Positions 56,716 through 64,000 of a stretch of 64,000 nucleotides of DNA are shown here, piece after piece (the first letter of the stretch is position 1; each line of letters starts with the position of its first letter). The notes beneath the pieces were generated by a model, which ran no database searches, had not been told where the DNA came from, and worked only from the letters and a program-made list of their open reading frames with translations. The translations under genes were made by a program, and so were the position numbers. The stretch covers positions 6,634,001 to 6,698,000 of the forward strand of contig CM059621.1 in NCBI GenBank assembly GCA_030435675.1, given 5' to 3'. This DNA comes from Steinernema hermaphroditum (taxonomy: Eukaryota; Nematoda; Chromadorea; Rhabditida; Steinernematidae).

Positions 56716-58206
56716 TACAAATCTTGATTTGCCCAAATGGATCGATTGAAGCGTCCGTGCTTTGCGGGCAGGACAATTAGTCCATTGCCCTCAACGGCAA
56801 TTGTTATCTGCTTTCAAGCAATTTATTCTCCTCTCAGCACGTCTAAACGAAAACAAAATATTTAATTGCCAACACTGGTGGGCAGTTTCATTCTCGTGAA
56901 TTCTCGCGTGCCGTCTCCGCGAGATTTACAAACGACCCACTTCCTTCGCCAGTTGTTTTTGGGCATCCCTTCCATCCATCAGCAGTCTTCAACCTCTCGC
57001 TGGTCTTGTTAGTCGTCGGTCGTGAAAATTACTAAATTAGCGAACCTTTTAGTTGAAAAACGCGCTTGAAAACGAAAATGGAACAGCTTGGACATCAGCG
57101 CCAGAAAGGAAGCCGAATGAAAGACATCCGCTGTCTATTTTCGGTGTCAATCAAGGCTTTTGATTTATGAAATAAAGTGTAACGCCTTGTTCATAAGGTA
57201 TCCCCGCTTCCGGGGCCGTAAAGTCAAAGTCGAAGTCAAAAAATTCGATGTGACGTTTTGTTTTGTTTTGACTACCACCATTGAAAAAAATGCCGATAAG
57301 CGAGTGCAAATTCTAGCGCTTCTTCTAGTTATGCTTATCTCCTTCATCACCGCGCCCCATGCTTCCATTGACGCTGCTTCTTGGCACCATTTTGTCTTTC
57401 GCTTCTAGCTCAAACACTCCGTTTTGACGTCGTAAATACACTTTCATTGCAAATCGGAATCCATTCAGGTTCTTATTTGATCCATTGAATTCTTTTTTTG
57501 ACCAATTTTTCCAAGCGTTTTAATCTTATGTCTAACTTGTAGCGTGTAAGATAATGCGAGCTCAATTTCAACGAGGCAACGGTCACCAGCTTAGTTTAAA
57601 AAAGTGAATTAGAGCCTATGTGTAACATACAAGGTAAAAGAGAACGGCAGACATCGCACGGGGCCACGTAGACAGACCGTCTGTTAATGTCTGCTGTCTG
57701 TTACCGGTCAACCAGAGCTCTCCACTAAACTGACTCGCATGCAAAATGAGACAGAAATGTCTACATTCGACCAGTTGTAATGAAGGCGAAATTTTTGGCT
57801 TATATAAAACACATTCCTTTTTCGAGATTTTCGTTTTATGCATTATTCCTGATCCCACCAAATTGGCCACCAAATCTGTAGAACGCGTAAATACACTTTT
57901 GGTCCTTAACTTACTGTGTCCTTTCGACATCTCAAAACATGACATGTACAGTTTGAAAATTTGTCACTTTTTTAATGAGCTTCAAAAATATGTATTTTGA
58001 CTTTTGTAAATGCACTAAAAACAAAATTACCTCTTTAGCCGCAAAAATATTGTTGAACAGAAGTAGGATTTGCCTTCGAGTGCCAACTCTGAACAGGAGC
58101 GTGTGTGAAATATCGCCGTCTTTTCTTTAATAAAGACCAGTTCTGGGAGCTTTTTGTATGCAGCATATGTATGGTGACCTGTTTGTTCATGGCACATTGA
58201 AGATCT

Positions 58207-58624
58207 ATCGGCTCTATTAGGGAGAAGTGACCAAAACTATACCGATCTTGACAAAAACTGTATCGATCTTGACAAAACTATACCGATCTTGACAGAATGG
58301 TATTTATTTTGACAGAACTATACCGATCTTGACAGAATGGTATTTATTTTGACAAAACTATACCGATCTTGACAGAATGGTATCGATCTTGACAGAATGG
58401 TAATTATTTTGACAGAATAGTAATTATTTTGACAAAACCACATTTCACTGACAAAACGTTCTTTAATCTTTAACTACTACAAAGGCTGATTTATGATTTT
58501 GTCAGTGAAATGTGGTTGTGTCAATCTAAATTCAGTTTTGTCAATCTAAATTCGGTTTTGTCAAAATAAATACCATTCTGTCAAGATCGGTATAGTTTTG
58601 GTCACTTCTCCCTAATAGAGCCGA
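58207..58624. mobile_element. Inverted-repeat element filled with short tandem repeats
   Basis: About 50-bp terminal inverted repeats begin ATCGGCTCTATTAGGGAGAA. Inside the left half (about 58231-58440) lie some ten tandem units of about 20 bp alternating between ACAAAACTATACCGATCTTG and ACAGAATGGTATTTATTTTG types. The right half carries related units in reverse and a second inverted block (CCACATTTCACTGACAAAA). No ORF. Probably a nonautonomous DNA element with an internal minisatellite. Confidence 0.85.
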
Positions 58625-60072
58625 TCTATCGTGATCTTTGGGATCGGAAAAGACTTTGAGGAATTTATTAAGCGAAGAACTGAACGAAGTAAATCCTGCG
58701 ACAGGCTAATAAGCGTTCTAAAGAAGGCAAACGAAGGAAATAAAAGATATGGGTCGGGTGAACGTCTATTCGGGCTGGCCCAGAGTGGCCGCGTTTCCAA
58801 TACAGGATGCCCGGGCACAATAAATAGGCGCTTTCTTCTTCCTTTTTTCTTCGGTATTCCGAATGGGACTTTAAAACAATTCTAGAGGGCTGTAACCTCA
58901 GGAAAAAATCAGACCGAACAGCAAAAAAAGGTTCGATCAATCAAAAAAAAAAACAATTAAAAAATTCGACCGTACAGCGTTTCAAACCAGAAAATTTTTG
59001 GATGGACTTTTTCCGTTGTTCGGTTGAATTTTTTGATTAGTTTTTGACCTTTACATTGTTTAATCAACGATTTTTGGATCGGACTTCAAAATTATCCTGT
59101 ACTGCAAAAGATGCAATTTTCGGGTTCAACCCCATGACAACTCTATTGAGAAGTGACGAAATTTATAAAATCTGCAGGCTACGTTCAAGAAAACGACCAA
59201 TTTGGACTAATGATTCCCTCAATAACGACTGTAAAAAGAAATTATCTCAGACGAAACGAAAGTGATCATCGTTTCCATCTTCTCAAAACAATTCTTTCGC
59301 CGCTTCCTTTTTCTAACAATCGGCTGCTTCTTCGCCTAAATTACTGTTTTGCCGCCGTTTTTGGCGAACGCCTGCGAGACTAAGTAGCATCATAGAGCCT
59401 GTTTGTCGCCGCTTTTCTCAAATACTCATTACGCACGGCGAGTTCCTGAATTTCTTTCGCCTACTTGCTATCAGTTTTCGCGGCGCGCGATGACTAATTT
59501 GTTATTTTCCATGTAAAACGACACTTCTGTTTTTGTTTTTCGTATGCTTTTTTATAATTTGAGACGCTTTCCTATGAAAGCGCTCGTCATGGTCATGCGG
59601 TGGGACTAAAGTTTGCACGAGACGCCGACATTTGAGTCTTCTTTGGGGCGGTGATGGACCCTTATCTGCAGTATAAAAGCTCTTCTTTGCGGTACGGAGT
59701 TTCGTGCTTTTCTCCAAAATCTTAGAATAAGGCAAGTCGGAGATAGGCGTATTACTGTGCCACTTCCGCTGTACACATGCTCTTCCTGGTGCAATTTCAT
59801 GCAAAAATCAATTTGTGGATAAGTGCCTTTGTCCCGTTGTTGTTTGTTGTTTTCGTGAGGCGAAGAGGACGCTTTTCCGCGATGTTATTCTTCGGTTTTG
59901 CTGTGCTTTTGTTTATCTTTTTCTGCCTCACCCACTGGTTTCTGATTTGCGAAGAAATCAAAAACTGACACTAAACAACGTACTCGTATCTCTGAAGATA
60001 TCCCTTACTCTTTCCTTTCTTTGCTGAAAGCCGACTTTGTGGAGTTGGCGTTTAAAATGGTGAATCTTTCAG

Positions 60073-61005
60073 ATGGGCTGCACCAGCACAAAAACTTCTT
60101 CGCCTCGTCATCAAAACGGAATCCCAAAGATCGAGTTCAATGGCTTGAGCAGCCCGCAGGCATGCCTCAAGCCATCAGCCCCGACACGAGCCAGTGGAAG
60201 TTGGTCCAACCTCCGCAGTCCGCGGAAGTCCCAATCGAGGCACAGCCTCAGATTTATGGCTCCAGGACGGAAGTGAGTTTCCTAAAAAAAATCAAGATGT
60301 TGTATGTGGGATGAACTGGGGAAGGGTCATCTGAACATGTTGGCGGGATTGGCGAAGATTTGCAACCAAAACTTCTTTAAAAGATCGCTAAATCCTCCGT
60401 CTCAGGAAAAGTCTCACCTGCCGCTCCATGCTGACTCCCGACGACAAGGAGATTCTGCAGAAACACTGGATCCCGACGATCCTCAGCCAAGAGCCGGAGC
60501 TCTTCATCAAGACGATGATAGAGGCGATGAAGGAGTGTCCGAAACTGCTCGACGTCATCTCCTGCAACATGCGGCCCTGTCCCGGCGTTGACGTCAAGAT
60601 TCTGTCGGAGTGGCCAAAACTGAAGAAGATCTCTCGGGGCAACTGCACGTTCTTCACTCGACAGATCGTGATCAACAAACTAGACGAGGCGAAAATGAGG
60701 CGAGAGGCCGAGATTTTGGGTTTGCGTTTCATTCACTTTCATGGCGGAAAGGAATCCATTCAGGACCCATCCACCTACAGTACGCCCCGTTCGGGTTCGA
60801 GCCGTTCTTCCTGGACATTTGGCAGCACAACGCGATCGCTCTCATCGAAAAGCTCTCCTTCCCGAGCGACGTCGACAAAGTCCTCTTCGTGAAGGCGTTC
60901 TCCACGCTGTGCACTTTCCTCTGCACACTGATGGTGATGGAGGTGGAGGACTCGATCCAGTCGATGCTCTACTTGGAGGAGACCATCAAGACCCTCAACT
61001 GTTAA
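60073..61005 (+). CDS. N-myristoylated globin-like protein (globin 3)
   Basis: Globin-domain protein of 251 residues; exons 60073-60272, 60406-60719, 60764-61005, with intron phases identical to globin 2. The ATG follows the acceptor AATCTTTCAG directly. MGCTSTK again predicts myristoylation at Gly2 and palmitoylation at Cys3. A Ser/Pro/Arg-rich linker of about 65 residues, longer than in globin 2, precedes the domain. Core: TPDDKEILQKHWIPTILSQE (helix A), CPKLLDVISCNM, helix E RGNCTFFTRQIVINKLDEAK without the distal His, proximal F8 His in PIHLQYAPFGFEP, and a Cys-rich H helix (AFSTLCTFLCTLMVMEVED). It is clearly homologous to the gene at 53861, from an old tandem duplication. AATAAA at 61019. 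Confidence 0.88.
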
Positions 61006-63379
61006 GAACCGATTTGTAAATAAATGATGAGACGCAACATTACGATAAGTGCCAAAGAGGTTAAATCATCCGTTTCTGTCCAGAAACATCACATCTGATC
61101 TCACAAGAGTGCATAAAACTGCTAAAAGAACCATGTTAGGTTTACCCATCAAGATCTGGAAGCACAGAAATGAACCAAATTCTCTTTTTTTAAAATTTCA
61201 CATCACATCTGCAGTGCTGCGACCGCTTTTTTCCGTCGGCATCTTCAAAAGACGCTCCCTTTTCTGAATCATCCCCAAGACGAAGCTCCCACCGAAGACT
61301 CGAAGGAATCGGATTGAAAGCAGTTTCCCTTCTTTTCCAAATGTCTTTTGTCATAAAATTCGATACATAATCCCCAAATGAGTCATCCGGACGGCGTCAT
61401 CTCTGAGCCCGTAGCCACAGGCGCCGTCACGCGATCTGGAGACGGTCGTCCGAACTCCATGGAAAGTACGTGGAGCGGACAGCGCAAACAGATCCGTCGG
61501 TGTCGGCGACAGACCGTCGCCGATCGCCGCCGACCTCTTTTTATCCACGCGACTTCGGCACTTTTCACTTTTTGAAGAAGTCGCACTTGCGCACCCCTAT
61601 GATCGATTCGTCCGATGGCGACGCCTTCCTCCCCCGTCGGTCAGTGCAAATGTTGACTTTGTAAAATCTGCCCCCATCTATGACTTTCAATTAGGGGGCA
61701 AATTAGTCACCGTCTCGGGCTGCGCACGCGACCTCTCTGACTAAGACAAACAGCGAGTGCAGCTAGCACTCGGGCTACACGTGTTGCGACTCGGCGACGT
61801 CAGAGAACTCCTCTGCAATGTTGCAAGTTTGCTCAGTTTCGAGTGGAAGTTGTCCGCTTGGCCTTTTGATCTCGTTTTGTGGGACCTACAGATGACCCAG
61901 TAGAGGACCAATGAAAAAGCTCATTTTATAATGCAGCTTTGCGTTTCTTTGCTTTTACCAAATGTGTGACCCTCAGATCAATTTTTTCGAATTTACAGTA
62001 TTTTTTTTTTAACCTCTCCGAAACCGTGAAAAAACTTCTTTCCCCGTCCAGATGCCAAGCTGGACATGAAACCAGATGGCTGTCCATTCCAGAAAAGTAA
62101 CTCTAATGTTAAGAAAAGACCTTGATCTAGAATTCTATTTTGATCTAGGCTTCCCTCTTCACGCTCGATGGCTCACGCAGCCGCTTTCACGCTAGTGATC
62201 TTTCGAACTTTTGATGAATCAAGAATCAAGCAGATCAGCTGATCACTACACAGCTTCTCTGTTCTTATGCCTAGTATTTGCGCATCGTTCGTTCCTTACA
62301 ACTCAGAAAGATTAAAGATGCTCTTTTCTTGCACTTTTCGTCTTATACTATATGCGTTCTTTTTTTTCTAGTAGTACGCAACGCGCGCGAAATTCGAGCT
62401 CCATTCACTGCTGCAACACCGCCGCTCGTCCCCCCGAGAAATCACTGTTCACAGATTGTATAACCCTCGCCGCTTGAGAGGTCCGTCCGCACGTGAGCGA
62501 CGCCAAGAGCAAATAGCAAACCATAGAAGATCGTTTTCTCTCCCAAAGTGGCGCCAAGAAGCCGACGCCATCGATCACAGCACAGCCCTTGGCTACCGTA
62601 TCCGGCGGTCTTTACGGCGTAGAAGCAGTCGTCTGCTCATCGGTTTCTTCTTCGGTTAAATTTAGTGTAATCCGCTCTGTCAACAACTCGTCTCCGCACA
62701 TGTCGTTTCTATTTTAAGCACGGGGAGCGTGCGCGGCGCCTCGCACAAAAGCGCAAAGAAGCGAGTTTCCGGCGCCGCGAAATGTTGCAACGCCGCGCCG
62801 AGTACTGTCTAATTGCCCCATTATGCTCTTGACCTTTGTATGGTTATGCGCGAGAGGGCGACGCCGATGGCTTTCGCGCCTTCTTCCAGTCGGTCGACTT
62901 TTTTGCTGAATCTTTGCGCGAGGATGGTTCTGCCGACTGGCGACGTTCACTTCCCTGATCCGTTCTGTAAGGGAGATTAATTGCAGTTTTCATTGAACTC
63001 AAGTTTTTAAATGAAGTGATGAGAAATAGGATTCGGGAAGTGAATTTACGAAATGTTCCCGTTGTTTCTGTCTTGTATCTTTTCTGCAACTTAATCGTTC
63101 GTATTCTTGTATGTGCTGGCTTGTGAATTTTTGCACAAACATTACCCAACTGGCTATTTATTTCGAAACATGATAGCGATGCTTTTAAGTTGGTATCCGA
63201 GTTAAATTTGCACCTTTTACGTAGGCCCACAATGGTCGCAAAAGTTATCCGTTTTTGACTTAACAACCCAACATATCATGTATAATATGTAGAAAAGTAC
63301 ACAACTTCCGCCTCCTCTTGGATCCATCTGAGCCATCCAAGGCTCTGTGTACTCATTATGATTTTACCTTATAACTTAC
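61006..63379. other. Intergenic region
   Basis: No gene recognised. GC-rich, CG-rich stretches at about 61390-61650 and 62370-62960 are open in several frames but show no splice or domain support; they may be regulatory. Confidence 0.45.
61019..61024 (+). terminator. Polyadenylation signal AATAAA of globin 3
   Basis: Signal starting 14 nt after the stop codon. The spacing is short but within the nematode range. Confidence 0.65.
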
Positions 63380-63653
63380 AAGGGACCGGTCAATCATGCA
63401 TCTGTATTACCTAAGGTAACCCTCTGACAAATCACGATCCGACTATTTCATGCTCATTATTTGAGTGTACACTGGGTTACTTGGGAATCACCGGTGAGTA
63501 ACCACCTAATATGGCGTCGGTGAGAATGAATATCGACGGACACACAGCGCGTTAGGGCACCTAGTATTTTGCACCGTTAATATACTCACCTAGGCCTACC
63601 GTTTGCCCCTGGTCTCGCATCGGTCTTAGAGTTGCATGATTGACCGTTCCCTT
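63380..63653. mobile_element. Inverted-repeat element (MITE-like)
   Basis: The ends AAGGGACCGGTCAATCATGC and AAGGGAACGGTCAATCATGC (complement strand) form terminal inverted repeats of about 21 bp bounding 274 bp with no ORF. Target-site duplication not clear. Confidence 0.7.
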
Positions 63654-63910
63654 CTTAGTTGGTCGCACGTCGTTGTTTTCTGTTACTTCGACTCTTTCGA
63701 GAACTAGCTGGGTTTCGGAAGATATCGATGTTGCCGATTCTGGTCATCTGTTGATGCGGTAATTTATTTGCACTTTTTGTGTTATTTTTGTGATTTTCGG
63801 TTGCGAGTTCTTCTTCGTATTTTGTTTAAATCAATGAAATATGGGCTAAAATTGTTCATTTGTGCATATTTAAGTAACACAGGTGGTTTTATTTTTAAAG
63901 ATACCTCCCG

Positions 63911-64000
63911 ATGTCCCAGGTGCCTAGTGAAGACAACGACAGAGTAGAGGAAAGGAAGCGGAGAGAAGGGAGAGCAAAATTTGATCAGAAGAAGTACTCT
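63911..64000 (+). CDS. Start of a charged protein, cut by the window end
   Basis: An ATG opens 30 codons rich in Glu, Arg and Lys (MSQVPSEDNDRVEERKRREG onward) that remain open at the last base. The high charge and the A/G-rich codons suggest a coding start rather than chance, but no upstream acceptor or family supports it. The adjacent inverted-repeat element leaves open that it belongs to a repeat. Confidence 0.4.
   Translation, partial: MSQVPSEDNDRVEERKRREGRAKFDQKKYS

Larger units (their letters stand above)
54657..60072. other. Intergenic region between the two acylated globins
   Basis: No gene recognised. It contains the tandem duplications at 55949-56715 and the inverted-repeat element at 58207-58624. 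The stretch before 60073 presumably holds the promoter of globin 3. Confidence 0.5.

Noticed and set aside
1..64000. CRISPR arrays, bacterial operons, Shine-Dalgarno sites, riboswitches
   Set aside because: The DNA is eukaryotic with spliced genes; no regularly spaced repeat-spacer arrays are present.

Overview
The window is nuclear DNA of a nematode. A major sperm protein gene, two srt-type and one srh-like nematode-only chemoreceptor genes, a run of nematode globins, very short introns (41-47 bp in most genes) and 3' splice sites lying directly before many start codons all point that way. It looks like a clade V (rhabditid or diplogastrid) worm; I cannot name the species. All exon structures below were built by hand from reading frames, GT-AG sites and phase.

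Layout. 1-4.6 kb: no gene recognised. 4.6-10.4 kb: a globin gene (+) with a 3.65-kb first intron that carries a small inverted-repeat element. 10.4-18.9 kb: intergenic, with an inverted repeat whose arms encode the same peptide and a decayed coding repeat. 18.96-20.7 kb: two small unrecognised genes (+). 21.0 kb: tRNA-Ser(GCT) (-). 22-25 kb: fragments of a possible secreted-protein gene, a 430-bp foldback element and old diverged repeats. 26.5-33.4 kb: the gene-dense core, with a single-exon srh-like receptor (+), srt receptor 1 (+), a 100-residue one-pass membrane protein (-) head-to-head with an MSP gene (+), then srt receptor 2 (+). 34.8-40.4 kb: an ATP-grasp enzyme gene (-) whose 3.7-kb intron holds two divergent single-exon genes of one family and a decayed mariner element. 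40.4-53.8 kb: gene desert with only weak ORFs and repeats. 53.9-61.0 kb: two paralogous, probably lipid-anchored globins (+), with a repeat-filled inverted-repeat element between them. 61-64 kb: mostly empty; an inverted-repeat element and an open reading frame that runs off the window end.

Nothing suggests an operon. The window is a set of independently spliced genes among repeats. The most unusual arrangement is the ATP-grasp gene with its nested gene pair and mariner insertion. The paired acylated globins and the sperm-gene pair set between two srt copies come next.
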